From the NCBI RefSeq assembly GCF_001591825.1, contig NZ_BCVQ01000009.1, positions 60,012 through 124,011 on the forward strand: a stretch of DNA of 64,000 nucleotides. Reading direction: 5' to 3'. How positions within the stretch are numbered: position 1 is the stretch's first letter; each line of letters starts with the position of its first letter. Positions 35,164 to 43,991 of the stretch are shown one piece after another. The stretch comes from Rossellomorea vietnamensis NBRC 101237 (lineage in GTDB: Bacteria > Bacillota > Bacilli > Bacillales > Bacillaceae_B). A program made the position numbers and the translations under genes. The notes beneath the pieces were generated by a model. That model was not told the origin of the DNA and did no database searches. It was given only the letters and a program-made list of their open reading frames with translations.

Positions 35164-36525
35164 ATGAATAAGATTTCAATCAAGTTAGCTGCTTACTTTA
35201 CGATCGCCGTATTCATCATGGAAGGTTTATTAATGTTATACCTCCATGACAATATTATTGATGTCCGGATCCAGGAGGAATTTCAATCCATCCTTTCCCG
35301 GGGGAACAGCCATCGGGATGTATTAGAGGATCGTTATTCAACTACTACCTTGCACCATATTGCGCTCATGGAATCAAAAACCGAAACCGAAGTGGTGATT
35401 ACTGATAAAAATCATCACGTTATTATCAGTTCGAAGAAATTAACAAAAGGAATGAGAGAACTCATTGATGAGAGCCCCCGATCTTTGCCCCGGGAAGGAA
35501 GGGTGATTGAATCAAATTGGAAAGACATGAATTATTTAGCTACGGTTACGGCTTTTGAGAAAGATGGCAACGAAGGTTATGTTTTTATGTTTAAAAGCGC
35601 CTCTCCATTACGGAACTTAATCAGTAAACTAAATGGACACTTTCTTCTTGCAGGAATCATGAGTCTCATCATATTAGCCGGTATCCATTTCCTTCTATCC
35701 AAAAGGTTGACACGGCCACTCATTAGAATGAAGCAAGCCACTGAAGAATTGAGCAAAGGGAATTTCGAGGTCAAGCTACCCCACCTGGGGAAAGATGAAC
35801 TAGGGGAACTGGCAACATCCATCAAAACCCTGGCCAATGATTTAGAGACCATTCAACATGACCGATCTGAATTTCTGGCCACTATTTCCCACGAGCTGAG
35901 AACCCCGTTGACGTATGTTCTAGGGTATACGAATGTTTCTCTTCGCGACGAAATTCCGGAGTCTGAACGAAAAGAGTATTTAACGATCATACAGGAAGAA
36001 TCAAAGACCATTGTCACATTAATCGATAACCTATTTGAACTAGCCAAGATTGATGAGAATAACTTTTCTATCCACCAGGAAGAAATACACTCTTTGCCAT
36101 ACTTCCATAAAATCATTAAAAAGATCACTCCTGCTTTCAAAAGCCGGGAAATGGATTTAATCCTTTCTGTTAAGGACCCTTTTTCATTCCATGCAGATCC
36201 GATCCGTCTGGAACAAATCATCATGAATCTATTGGATAACTCCTTGAAATATTCAAAGCCGGGTTCAACCACTACGGTCATCGTCCGACCACATGGAACT
36301 GGCGGGTTGGGCCTTACAATCAACGATCAAGGCATCGGGATTCCGGCCGATGAGCTTCCCAAGGTATTTAACAGGTTGCACCGGGTAGAGAAATCACGCT
36401 CAAGGGAGTTTGGAGGTTCCGGTCTCGGTTTATCCATCGTAAAGGAGCTCGTGGAAGCCCACGGCGGAAACATCTCGATCGAAAGTGAACCGGAAAAGGG
36501 TACATCAATCAATATCATCATGTAA
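35164..36525 (+). CDS. Sensor histidine kinase
   Basis: About 453 aa. Two membrane segments (about residues 8-27 and 155-175) flank a ~125-residue extracytoplasmic sensor domain containing His-rich TTTLHHIALM and TDKNHHVIIS, possible metal sites. Then come a HAMP domain (SKRLTRPLIRMKQATEELSK), the HisKA phospho-acceptor FLATISHELRTPLTY and the HATPase_c boxes (NLLDNSLKYS, DQGIGIP, GGSGLGLSIVKEL). ATG at 35164 with GAGG 8 nt upstream is preferred to the ATG at 35098, which abuts its ribosome site. It precedes its response regulator by 17 nt, the reverse of the usual order. Copper sensing is inferred from context. Confidence 0.9.
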   Translation: MNKISIKLAAYFTIAVFIMEGLLMLYLHDNIIDVRIQEEFQSILSRGNSHRDVLEDRYSTTTLHHIALMESKTETEVVITDKNHHVIISSKKLTKGMRELIDESPRSLPREGRVIESNWKDMNYLATVTAFEKDGNEGYVFMFKSASPLRNLISKLNGHFLLAGIMSLIILAGIHFLLSKRLTRPLIRMKQATEELSKGNFEVKLPHLGKDELGELATSIKTLANDLETIQHDRSEFLATISHELRTPLTYVLGYTNVSLRDEIPESERKEYLTIIQEESKTIVTLIDNLFELAKIDENNFSIHQEEIHSLPYFHKIIKKITPAFKSREMDLILSVKDPFSFHADPIRLEQIIMNLLDNSLKYSKPGSTTTVIVRPHGTGGLGLTINDQGIGIPADELPKVFNRLHRVEKSRSREFGGSGLGLSIVKELVEAHGGNISIESEPEKGTSINIIM

Positions 36526-36543
36526 TGCCTGGAGGGTTGAACG

Positions 36544-37230
36544 ATGAACACCATTTTATTAATAGATGACGAAACAAAGATGTTGAATCTATTGGAACTT
36601 TATCTCGCTCCACACGATTATTCGTGTATAAAGAAGAATAATGGCTATGATGCGATTCAATATATGAAAAACCATCCCGTAGACTTAATTATTTTAGACA
36701 TCATGATGCCGGAACTGAATGGCTTTCATACATGTGAAAAAATCAGGAAGTTTTCCACTGTTCCCATCATCATGTTGACTGCCAGGGGGGAAAAGGATGA
36801 CATCGTGAAGGGGTTAAATGTAGGGGCTGATGACTATATTACCAAGCCTTTTGACGAAGATGAACTCGTTGCACGGGTAAACGCCCTATTAAGAAGAAAA
36901 ACCTGTTATGAGCAACTAGAAGATTCGGAACAACTAACCAGGGGCGGCTTCACATTGGATGGACATACCTACACGTTAAAGTATGAAAATCAAATTCTTT
37001 CCTTAACCTTAAAGGAATACAATATCCTGCATTCCCTGATGAAAAATACTGACCGCGTATATACCAGGGAACAACTCCTTCTGATGGTGTGGGATATCAA
37101 TTCCAAAACCGACATCAGAACCGTCGATTCACATATCAGGAATCTAAGGGATAAATTAAAAAAAGCAGGATTCCCAATCGAGAATCACTTGAAAACGATT
37201 TGGGGCATTGGGTACCAGTGGAAAATATAA
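36544..37230 (+). CDS. OmpR-family response regulator
   Basis: 228 aa: receiver domain with the acidic pair IDDE, phospho-acceptor LDIMMPELNGFH (Asp about 53), Thr in MLTARGE and Lys in DDYITKPFDEDEL, then an OmpR/PhoB winged helix (LTLKEYNILHSLM, RTVDSHIRNLRDKLKK, IWGIGYQW). OmpR regulators bind direct repeats about 10-11 bp apart. That is the geometry of the half-sites in the copper-region promoters, so this is the best candidate regulator of those boxes. A GGAGG site precedes the ATG. Confidence 0.93.
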   Translation: MNTILLIDDETKMLNLLELYLAPHDYSCIKKNNGYDAIQYMKNHPVDLIILDIMMPELNGFHTCEKIRKFSTVPIIMLTARGEKDDIVKGLNVGADDYITKPFDEDELVARVNALLRRKTCYEQLEDSEQLTRGGFTLDGHTYTLKYENQILSLTLKEYNILHSLMKNTDRVYTREQLLLMVWDINSKTDIRTVDSHIRNLRDKLKKAGFPIENHLKTIWGIGYQWKI

Positions 37231-37250
37231 TGAAGAAAGCAGGAGAAATA

Positions 37251-38171
37251 ATGAAACCTATCAAAACATTCTTTCTAGTATCAACATTAGGCATCATGAT
37301 ATCTGGCTGCTCGGCATCAGATGAGGAATATTCCTTTGTCAAATCGGAAGATGCGACCATTGACCACATTCACGGAATCGGATATCCGAATAACAACGGA
37401 GAGTTGGTCATTGCCACTCATGATGGATTAATGAAATACAAAGATTCCACCTGGTACGAAACCAATAGCCATAAACATGATTATATGGGCTTCCAGCCGT
37501 ATAAAGATGGATTTTATTCCAGCGGGCACCCGGAAGAGGGGTCAAAACTAAAAAATCCCCTGGGGTTGGTGAAAAGTACGGATGAGGGCAAATCATTGGA
37601 CAAGTTGGCTTTCTACGGTGAAACCGACTTCCATTTTCTCGGGGCCGGTTACCAGTCCAAGGCCATTTATGCGATTAACCAAGAGCCGAATTCCGAGATG
37701 GAGACAGGGCTTTACCGAACCCTGAACGAAGGGGAAAAATGGGAAAAGGCTGAGATGAAAGGGTTTGACTCTACTTCAATCGGAAATATCGCAGTTCATC
37801 CTTCAAAGAAAGAGATGCTGGCCATCTCCAGTAAAGATGGGGTGTATGTATCAAAAGACGGCGGAGACTCCTTTACAAAAGTGGAGAATACTCAAACGGC
37901 AACCAGTATCTACTTAACTGAAAGGGCCGGACTTTTCTCCAGGATAGAAGAGGGAAAGGTACAATTATACGAATGGGACTTTGACTCAAACAACGTTCAA
38001 CCCTACCCTACTCCGAAACTATCTCAAGATAATCCGATTATGTATATCTCCTCCAACCCGAAAAGTTCTGGTGAGTGGACGGTCGTGACCTATAATAATG
38101 ATATTTATCAAACGACTAACAACGGTAAGAAATGGGATAAGGTAGTAGATGAAGGAAAGATTGCAAAGTAA
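37251..38171 (+). CDS. F510_1955-type lipoprotein (BNR/sialidase-like repeats)
   Basis: About 306-aa predicted lipoprotein (lipobox MISGC). Repeats of the BNR/Asp-box type (KSTDEGKSLDKLAF, RTLNEGEKWEKAEM, VSKDGGDSFTKVE, QTTNNGKKWDKV) indicate a beta-propeller. Proteins like this are annotated F510_1955 family glycosylhydrolase. A glycosidase activity is not supported by visible catalytic residues, so a binding or sensing role outside the cell is equally possible. It starts just after the response regulator, probably in the same operon; ATG at 37251 is chosen for AGGAGA. Confidence 0.8.
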   Translation: MKPIKTFFLVSTLGIMISGCSASDEEYSFVKSEDATIDHIHGIGYPNNNGELVIATHDGLMKYKDSTWYETNSHKHDYMGFQPYKDGFYSSGHPEEGSKLKNPLGLVKSTDEGKSLDKLAFYGETDFHFLGAGYQSKAIYAINQEPNSEMETGLYRTLNEGEKWEKAEMKGFDSTSIGNIAVHPSKKEMLAISSKDGVYVSKDGGDSFTKVENTQTATSIYLTERAGLFSRIEEGKVQLYEWDFDSNNVQPYPTPKLSQDNPIMYISSNPKSSGEWTVVTYNNDIYQTTNNGKKWDKVVDEGKIAK

Positions 38172-38179
38172 GGTATTAA

Positions 38180-38218
38180 AAAGGAGTGAAGATCCATTGA
38201 ATGGTCTCCACTCCTTTT
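38180..38218. terminator. Convergent terminator
   Basis: AAAAAGGAGTG, 20-nt loop, CACTCCTTTTT between the lipoprotein gene and the four-helix copper protein gene. Confidence 0.8.
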
Positions 38219-38221
38219 TGC

Positions 38222-38548
38222 TTACGCGATTTTTTTACATTCTTCTGCACAATTGAAGCAGGCATCGGCACATTTCTGGCAGTGATCATGATCATGTTTC
38301 TTACATTCTTCCCCGCATGTTTCACAAATTTTCGCACACACCTGTGCGAGTTCCGCTGCAAATGGTGTTCCCCTTACCAAGGATTGTTCTAAGTATGAAC
38401 ATATATCCGCACATTCACGGTCCAAACGGATACATTCTTTCATCATGTTAATGTCTTCTTCTTGTAAACAGGAATCGAAACAGTGGTTACAGGCTTCCAT
38501 ACACTCGTGTAGTGCTTTAATGGCAGATTGGTACTTTTCATGTGACAT
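38222..38548 (-). CDS. Four-helix bundle copper-binding protein (DUF326/Csp type)
   Basis: 108 aa with 16 cysteines and a CxxxC/CxxC pattern (HECMEACNHCFDSC, CADICSYL, VCAKICETCGEEC, HCQKCADACFNCAEEC), the hallmark of Csp-type copper storage proteins whose bundle core is lined with thiolates binding many Cu(I). There is no signal peptide, so it is the cytosolic (Csp3/YhjQ-like) form. A HDHDHC stretch adds a possible entry site. It probably buffers or stores Cu(I). A TGCA-spaced site lies about 110 nt upstream (38660-38678), weaker than the other boxes. Confidence 0.9.
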   Translation of the reverse strand: MSHEKYQSAIKALHECMEACNHCFDSCLQEEDINMMKECIRLDRECADICSYLEQSLVRGTPFAAELAQVCAKICETCGEECKKHDHDHCQKCADACFNCAEECKKIA

Positions 38549-38721
38549 TTTATCTTCCTCCTTAAGATTGTTTGTTACTACAACATTACTTTATCCAGTT
38601 AGAATGGCATTAAACGGAAAAATTACTTTTTTCTTCGTTTGATCCGCTTTATTTTGATTTGCATAGAATCTGCACAAACACAGGGTAAACATAAAAAATT
38701 TAATATAAGGACATATGGAAA

Positions 38722-38757
38722 AGGGATGCCCCATAACGATGGGACATCCCTTTGTGT
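38722..38757 (-). terminator. Terminator of the permease gene
   Basis: AAAGGGATG, inner CCCCAT/ATGGGA pairing, CATCCCTTT on either side, immediately past the stop of the DUF318 permease. Confidence 0.75.
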
Positions 38758-38764
38758 TACGCTA

Positions 38765-39946
38765 TTAAAAAATGAATAAGATGGTTCCTACTATTAAATA
38801 AAGTAAGCATAAATACGTCACAATCGTCTTGAACTTTGAATCTCCCTCCATCATCATCATGTGCGAGTGGGCATCGGATTCTTTAAATAATTTATTTAAG
38901 TAGATGGCCACACCTGCCACCACCACAAAGACGATATTCAACCAAAACGTATAATCAATCTTAAATGGATCTTCATTCATGACCTTCTTGGCATCTTCAG
39001 GGAGAAGTCCCATGGCTGTGAAGCCGTAGTGCATGCCAAGCGCTGTTAAAATAATGGATACGTAAAAGACCCCTGCAATATATAAGGCCGTCTTAAGACC
39101 GTAGTATTTTTTATGAACCGCAACGATCGGAGGAACGACCAAATCTGAATAAATGAATGCCATGATTCCTGCGAAAGCCACCCCACTGGATGCGAGTATG
39201 GTGGAAATCGGAATATTCCCCATCGAGCCGATAAAGGTCAACATCGCTACCACCGGCCCTATGAGGGCATTCTCCAATACCTTTAAGAATGAGTCCGGCT
39301 GATCTGCGAGAAAGAAGCTTTTCCACGTGTCTTCCGATACAAAAGTCGCCATCATCCCGGCAATCGTAAATCCGATCGTGATTTCTTTCCATACCATCTT
39401 CCAGTTCATGACGAACTCATGACCGACCTGAAGCCAGCCTTCTTTAGACCTTATCTTCTCTTTCCAATCGAACTCCTCATTTTCATCTTCCTCATCCTCT
39501 ACATGCTCTCTTGCTTCTTCCACTAATTTTTTCGGGAAAGTGAGTTTCACTAACACCCACGTAACCAAGATAAGTGCTATACCGCCGACCATCTCTGCCA
39601 CTACGAACTGCCAACCAAGGAAGATGTAGATAAGGATACCTAATTCGATCACCAGGTTGGTAGACGCAAACAAGAAGGCAAGAGTCGGAATGAAATGTGC
39701 ACCTTTTTTAAATAAGTTCCTCCCCGCAGCCAGTGCCGCAAACGAACAGGATGAACTGACCGCCCCAAACAGCGAGGACAGCCCAACCGACTTCAAACTG
39801 GCATTCCCCATATACTTCACCATTTTATCCTTTTGGACAAATGCCTGAATCATGGAGCTGATCAAATACCCCAGTACAAAGGCCCACCCTGATTTCCAGA
39901 AGTACCCCAGGGAGGTCTTGGCTGATTCGCCGATTAGATCTAACAA
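38765..39946 (-). CDS. DUF318/ArsP-type permease
   Basis: 393-aa membrane protein with about 8-10 hydrophobic segments in two halves. Each half has an inverted-repeat signature of the permease family (SSLFGAVSSSCSFAALAAGR with a Ser-Ser-Cys-Ser motif; MLTFIGSMGNIPISTILASSG). An acidic loop (VEDEEDENEEF) divides them, and a cytosolic-looking HSHMMMMEGD near the C-terminus is Met/His-rich. ArsP relatives export organoarsenicals; YraQ-like members are uncharacterised. Box D in its promoter and the copper neighbourhood suggest a metal-related substrate (inference). Confidence 0.82.
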   Translation of the reverse strand: MLDLIGESAKTSLGYFWKSGWAFVLGYLISSMIQAFVQKDKMVKYMGNASLKSVGLSSLFGAVSSSCSFAALAAGRNLFKKGAHFIPTLAFLFASTNLVIELGILIYIFLGWQFVVAEMVGGIALILVTWVLVKLTFPKKLVEEAREHVEDEEDENEEFDWKEKIRSKEGWLQVGHEFVMNWKMVWKEITIGFTIAGMMATFVSEDTWKSFFLADQPDSFLKVLENALIGPVVAMLTFIGSMGNIPISTILASSGVAFAGIMAFIYSDLVVPPIVAVHKKYYGLKTALYIAGVFYVSIILTALGMHYGFTAMGLLPEDAKKVMNEDPFKIDYTFWLNIVFVVVAGVAIYLNKLFKESDAHSHMMMMEGDSKFKTIVTYLCLLYLIVGTILFIF

Positions 39947-39974
39947 AGAATCATCTCCTTTACTTTAATAGGTG

Positions 39975-40013
39975 TTTATACAATACCCATTAAATTTGCA
40001 AATAAAATGCAAA
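39975..40013 (-). promoter_or_regulatory. Copper-regulon box, site D (permease)
   Basis: Minus strand: TTTGCATTTTATTTGCAAAT (TGCA half-sites 11 bp apart), then TTAATGGGTATTG and TATAAA as -10. The clearest member of the set. Confidence 0.7.
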
Positions 40014-40070
40014 CAGGAAAATTTCTGTTGCGTTTACTGATGTTGAATTTTTCAAATGAGAAATCACTAA

Positions 40071-40109
40071 TCTGCAAACAATCTGCAAATCCTTCGGGTA
40101 TGTATCAAA
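40071..40109 (+). promoter_or_regulatory. Copper-regulon box, site E (CWB2-like gene)
   Basis: TCTGCAAACAATCTGCAAAT (half-sites 11 bp apart), then CCTTCGGGTATG and TATCAA, 30 nt upstream of the CWB2-like gene start. Confidence 0.7.
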
Positions 40110-40137
40110 TGAAAATAAATATTCTTAGGAGGATTCG

Positions 40138-41259
40138 ATGAAAACATACGAAAAAATTGAACGTTTCGCCAGTAAATCAAGTACTTTCAACCAGCGCTCA
40201 GGAACAAATCTCAAGACGTTGGATACGAAGAATGTCTCTAGACTGCAAACAGATCATATATTGGAAGCTTCCATCTACACTTCCCAAATGATCTGGCCGG
40301 CCACCCACGATGAAACGAGACCCGGCACAGTCATTCTCTATCCTAAACATTCATGGACCACTGGATTGGCATCGGTCAATTTTGTCCATCACCCCAACAA
40401 CGGACCTGTTTTCTATTTTGAACCGGACGGGGTACCAGAAGAGGTGTTAATCGAAATTGAAAGACTGCAACCTAAAGGGAATTCTGAAGGGATTCAAATT
40501 ATGCTTATGGGAGACGTTTCGGAACGGGTTTATAGCCAAGTATCTTCCTATAAGGTCCAATCATTAGAAGCAGACACTGATGCTCAATTTGCTTATAAAG
40601 TAGATGAAGAATATGCAAGGTTGACAGATGAATATCCCGAAAGTATTCTTATCGTGTCATCAGAGGATGATGCAAAGTTATTTTCTCTTGTGGCTGGTTA
40701 TTGGATTGCTCATATGCCAGAGCCCATTTTATATGTGAATAGGAATGACATCCCTAAAGAAACCATTAAAGCCATTAAGAAAAGAGAGAATCCAAATATG
40801 TATATTGTTGGCCCTGAAACTATCATTTCTAAACAGGTGGAAGAAAAGCTGAGCGCAATGGGGAACGTATCTAGAATTCCGGGGAGTAACCCTGTAGAAT
40901 TCTCCGTTCAATTCACGATGTTTAAAGATAATGAAAGCGGTTTTGGCTGGGGAATTGACAAGCCTGGAAGGGGACTTTCGTTCATTTCGACCTCACAGCC
41001 GGAAATGGCTATTATCACTTCTCCGTTTTCACACCTGGGAAAGCATTGTCCACTCCTTTGGCTATATCAAGGTAAGCTGGATGATTCTATCTATCATTTC
41101 CTTGCAAAAATTAAACCTACCTTTAAAGAAACTCCACAGGAAGGTCCTTATAATCACTCCTATTTGATAGGAAGTACTGAAACCATTTCTTATGAGACCC
41201 AGGGGATCATTGATAACATGCTTGAAATTGTTCCAGAAGACGGCGAAGGACATCATTAA
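40138..41259 (+). CDS. CWB2-like repeat protein without signal peptide
   Basis: 373-aa soluble protein. Internal segments such as SILIVSSEDDAKLFSLVAGYWIAHM in pieces, PILYVNRNDIPKETIKAIKK and NMYIVGPETIISKQVEEKLS match the ILV..D-fluctuating, P..L.....L....I..L..KK.YI.GG pattern of cell-wall-binding repeat 2. An additional copy lies near residues 60-130 (TVILYPKHSWTTGLASVNFV). There is no export signal, so a cytosolic role is implied despite the name. It ends EDGEGHH. It carries a strong copper-regulon promoter. Function unknown; similar proteins have been given unreliable labels. Confidence 0.7.
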   Translation: MKTYEKIERFASKSSTFNQRSGTNLKTLDTKNVSRLQTDHILEASIYTSQMIWPATHDETRPGTVILYPKHSWTTGLASVNFVHHPNNGPVFYFEPDGVPEEVLIEIERLQPKGNSEGIQIMLMGDVSERVYSQVSSYKVQSLEADTDAQFAYKVDEEYARLTDEYPESILIVSSEDDAKLFSLVAGYWIAHMPEPILYVNRNDIPKETIKAIKKRENPNMYIVGPETIISKQVEEKLSAMGNVSRIPGSNPVEFSVQFTMFKDNESGFGWGIDKPGRGLSFISTSQPEMAIITSPFSHLGKHCPLLWLYQGKLDDSIYHFLAKIKPTFKETPQEGPYNHSYLIGSTETISYETQGIIDNMLEIVPEDGEGHH

Positions 41260-41272
41260 TACCGAAACAGTT

Positions 41273-41306
41273 AAAAGATGGAGCGAAGGATCGCTCCATC
41301 TTTTTT
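41273..41306. terminator. Bidirectional terminator
   Basis: AAAAGATGGAGCGA-AGGA-TCGCTCCATCTTTT between the CWB2-like gene and the MATE gene; a T run follows on the plus strand. Confidence 0.88.
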
Positions 41307-42750
41307 AGTAGTTATTCACACACCCAGACATATTTTCCTTCGTGGTTTGAGGGTGGCAATGAGATTCTGGATCTTCTTCCGGCTCTACTTTCACCACAAT
41401 CCACTTGTCACGATAAAATTGTATGGTTAGTACAACGGCTCGAAATGCAATATCCAGGCCTATTGCTATCCAGACACCAAGCAGCCCCCACTCCAACTGT
41501 ATCCCTAATACATAAACAAATAGCGTCCGGATAGCCCACATACCGACTCCTGTTAAATACATCGGAAATTTTGTATTATTCGCACCTTGAAATGCACCTG
41601 TTAAAATAAGGACAATTGCCAAAAATGGCTGAAAGACACCAGAAACCTTCAATGCTGTTCCGATGTTCCCTATCACTACTTTGTCTTCTGTAAATAAACT
41701 GCCTGCCAATCCGCCTAAGCTAAATAATATGATCCCAAAGACCGTCATACTTCCTATCGCCAAATACATACACAATTTTGCATATGTTTTCGCATCATCA
41801 AACTTTCCGGCTCCCACCTGCTGACCAACCAGTATCGTTGCTGCTGTGGCAAATCCAAACCCGATCATGTAAGAAAAGACTTCAATATTACCTGCAATCT
41901 GGTGGGCTGCGAATACATTTGTCCCAAGAGCCACAACAAATCCAAAGTAAACAATTTGACCTGCCCTCATGATCAATCGCTCACCTGCTGCGGGAGTTCC
42001 TAGGATGAACAGTTCTTTTAGATGAACAGAGTCTATTTTCCAATATTCTTTTTTGAATGTTAGTGAAGTATTTTTTTGAATATAACCTATTAGGATAAAG
42101 GTTCCCAGAACACGGGCAATGACAGTAGCAGTTGCCGCTCCGACTATCCCCATTTCAGGTAAAAACCAAAATCCAAAGATAAACACATAATCAAGTACCG
42201 CATTCACTATGTTAATGACGATACTCGTTTTCATCGGTGACTTTGTGTCGCCAGCCCCCCTGAGAATGGCACTTAATACGAACATTAGCGCCATAAATAC
42301 AGATGGAATCGCAACAATCCTAAAATATGTCACTCCCGCATCCAGTACATTGCTTTCAATCCCCATCAATTTAAGCAATGGCTCTGCAAAGAAGATGGTA
42401 ATGATTCCTGTGATTAGACCAATTATGATCGTAACAATAATCGATTGCTGAGCAATGTGCCGGGCTTTCTCTATTTTATTGGCACCTATAAAGTTAGCAA
42501 TATATACATTAGCAGCTACTCCAAGTGCCATGAATAGAGCAAAATAGATGGCAAGAATCGCATTTGTTACTCCTACAGCCGAAACTTGTATTAATCCCAA
42601 CTTAGACACAAAGTACGTATCTACAAAACCTAAAATAGTTTGAAAAAAGTTCTCTACAACTGCGGGCAGTGCGAGTAAAAGAATCAGCGTTATCTTTTTT
42701 CTAACAGTATCTGCTTCCTCTACATTTTTACCTTCAATATGTGTGGTCAG
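41305..42750 (-). CDS. MATE family efflux transporter (CTG start)
   Basis: About 481-aa, 12-segment multidrug/toxin extrusion transporter with the two-fold MATE architecture (e.g. GVTNAILAIYFALFMALGVA, LFILGTPAAGERLIMRAGQI). Reading from the first GTG (42609) would delete most of TM1. Upstream in the same frame the sequence is TLILLLALPAVVENFFQTIL followed by GFVDTYFVSKLG, the typical MATE N-terminus, and no ATG, GTG or TTG is found there. CTG at 42750 lies 7 nt after AGGAGGG and is the likely start. It is preceded by copper-regulon box F. The substrate is unknown; the His/Glu/Cys-bearing C-terminus (EEDPESHCHPQT) is unusual. Confidence 0.85.
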   Translation of the reverse strand: MTTHIEGKNVEEADTVRKKITLILLLALPAVVENFFQTILGFVDTYFVSKLGLIQVSAVGVTNAILAIYFALFMALGVAANVYIANFIGANKIEKARHIAQQSIIVTIIIGLITGIITIFFAEPLLKLMGIESNVLDAGVTYFRIVAIPSVFMALMFVLSAILRGAGDTKSPMKTSIVINIVNAVLDYVFIFGFWFLPEMGIVGAATATVIARVLGTFILIGYIQKNTSLTFKKEYWKIDSVHLKELFILGTPAAGERLIMRAGQIVYFGFVVALGTNVFAAHQIAGNIEVFSYMIGFGFATAATILVGQQVGAGKFDDAKTYAKLCMYLAIGSMTVFGIILFSLGGLAGSLFTEDKVVIGNIGTALKVSGVFQPFLAIVLILTGAFQGANNTKFPMYLTGVGMWAIRTLFVYVLGIQLEWGLLGVWIAIGLDIAFRAVVLTIQFYRDKWIVVKVEPEEDPESHCHPQTTKENMSGCVNNY

Positions 42751-42785
42751 TATCCTTCCCTCCTAGCACATCTTTTTATATGACA

Positions 42786-42824
42786 CCTATATCTTTCCCG
42801 AAAAATATGAAAAAATTATGCAAA
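42786..42824 (-). promoter_or_regulatory. Copper-regulon box, site F (MATE gene)
   Basis: Minus strand: TTTGCATAATTTTTTCATAT (TGCA and TTCA half-sites 11 bp apart), then TTTTCGGGAAAGA and TATAGG. About 40 nt upstream of the CTG start. Confidence 0.65.
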
Positions 42825-42826
42825 CA

Positions 42827-43020
42827 AAAGGACGCCCGTAAAGATGAGCGCCATCTTGAAAATTCAATATTTTAGTTTAGTTGGTCCCCTCATAGACATT
42901 CCCATGCAAGATCCAAGTGGAAAACAACATCGAATTCAGGAGCTTATTCGAAAATTCGTTTCTCAATGCCATTTAGAATTCCCTTAGCAATTCCTGTTTT
43001 AGGAGTTGTGAGCGTTAAAA
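42827..43020. other. Gap between the MATE and lgt genes
   Basis: Contains a weak hairpin with GGCGC/GCGTCC arms near 42830-42852 and T residues on the minus strand, a possible lgt terminator. I see no intact gene. A short open plus-strand stretch near 42895-42985 has no start or homology I recognise. Confidence 0.4.
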
Positions 43021-43024
43021 TTTT

Positions 43025-43837
43025 TTAATTCTCACGGTCTAAAGAATGTTTCAATTTAGTTCTTCTAAAATAGATTAAGGAAATAGCTAGCCCTATTAGC
43101 AATAAGGATATTATTTGAGCCACTCTCAAATTCTCAGTCAACATTAAACTATCTGTCCTGAGTCCTTCAATAAAAAACCTGCCTGCTGAATACCAAATAA
43201 GATATGCAAGAAACAGTTCCCCTTGCTTTAAACTCTTCCATTTTTCTCTAATGACTATAAGAAACACGAACCCTAAAACGTTCCAAATTGATTCATATAA
43301 AAAGGTCGGGTGATAATAGGAGCCCTCAATAAACATTTGATCAATAATGAAATCCGGTAAATACAGGGATTCCAGAAACCCTCTGCTTACTTCTGTCCCA
43401 TGTGCCTCCTGATTGATAAAATTCCCCCAACGGCCTATCGCTTGAGCCAGGATCAAGCTTGGCGCAGCGATATCTGCTACCCTCCAAAAAGATAAACCTT
43501 TCTTATAGCAAAAGAAAATGGTGGTCAGTATAGCGCCTATTAAGGCACCATGAATCGCTATTCCACCTTTCCAAACCGCTATTATATCCTCAGGATTCTC
43601 CCTATAATATCCCCATTCAAAGCTAACGTAATATATCCTTGCAAAAAGAATCGATACGGGAATTGCCCAAATCAACAAATCAGGGAAAACATTTTGATCT
43701 ATTCCTACTTTCCTTGACTCCTTCATAACAAGGATAAAGCCCACCAGTATCCCAACGCCAATAATAATTCCATACCAATAAACAGTGATCGGACCTAATT
43801 CTAATGCTACACGGTCGATGGTCTTAATTGTCTCCAA
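43025..43837 (-). CDS. lgt: Prolipoprotein diacylglyceryl transferase
   Basis: 270-aa seven-segment membrane enzyme that transfers diacylglycerol to the lipobox cysteine of prelipoproteins. It has the family signature [13 protein letters not shown] (catalytic arginine/asparagine region), [12 protein letters not shown] with the essential histidine, and [12 protein letters not shown]. The start is TTG at 43837, eight nt after AAGGAG; upstream reading adds a spurious 22-residue leader. Chromosomal lgt normally sits with hprK in Bacillus. A copy inside a copper region full of lipoproteins therefore looks like a dedicated second copy (inference; the other copy is outside the window). Confidence 0.93.
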   Translation of the reverse strand: METIKTIDRVALELGPITVYWYGIIIGVGILVGFILVMKESRKVGIDQNVFPDLLIWAIPVSILFARIYYVSFEWGYYRENPEDIIAVWKGGIAIHGALIGAILTTIFFCYKKGLSFWRVADIAAPSLILAQAIGRWGNFINQEAHGTEVSRGFLESLYLPDFIIDQMFIEGSYYHPTFLYESIWNVLGFVFLIVIREKWKSLKQGELFLAYLIWYSAGRFFIEGLRTDSLMLTENLRVAQIISLLLIGLAISLIYFRRTKLKHSLDREN

Positions 43838-43991
43838 TTCAAAAACTCCTTTCTTAAATCTTATATTAAAAGATAAAAAAGGATAAACTATGAAGTTTGC
43901 CATCTAACATGTTAAATCTATGACAGATTGATACGTTTAACGGATGGCAGCCTGTTGTTGGAATAGCTTGTCTTTTCTGTTCATAATATAT

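Noticed and set aside
41305..42609. N-terminally truncated MATE pseudogene
   Set aside because: The missing first helix is encoded directly upstream in the same frame with a ribosome site; only the start codon is unusual (CTG).
42850..43020. Transposase or gene remnant between the MATE and lgt genes
   Set aside because: Short open stretches exist but I could recognise no protein family, terminal repeat or target duplication.
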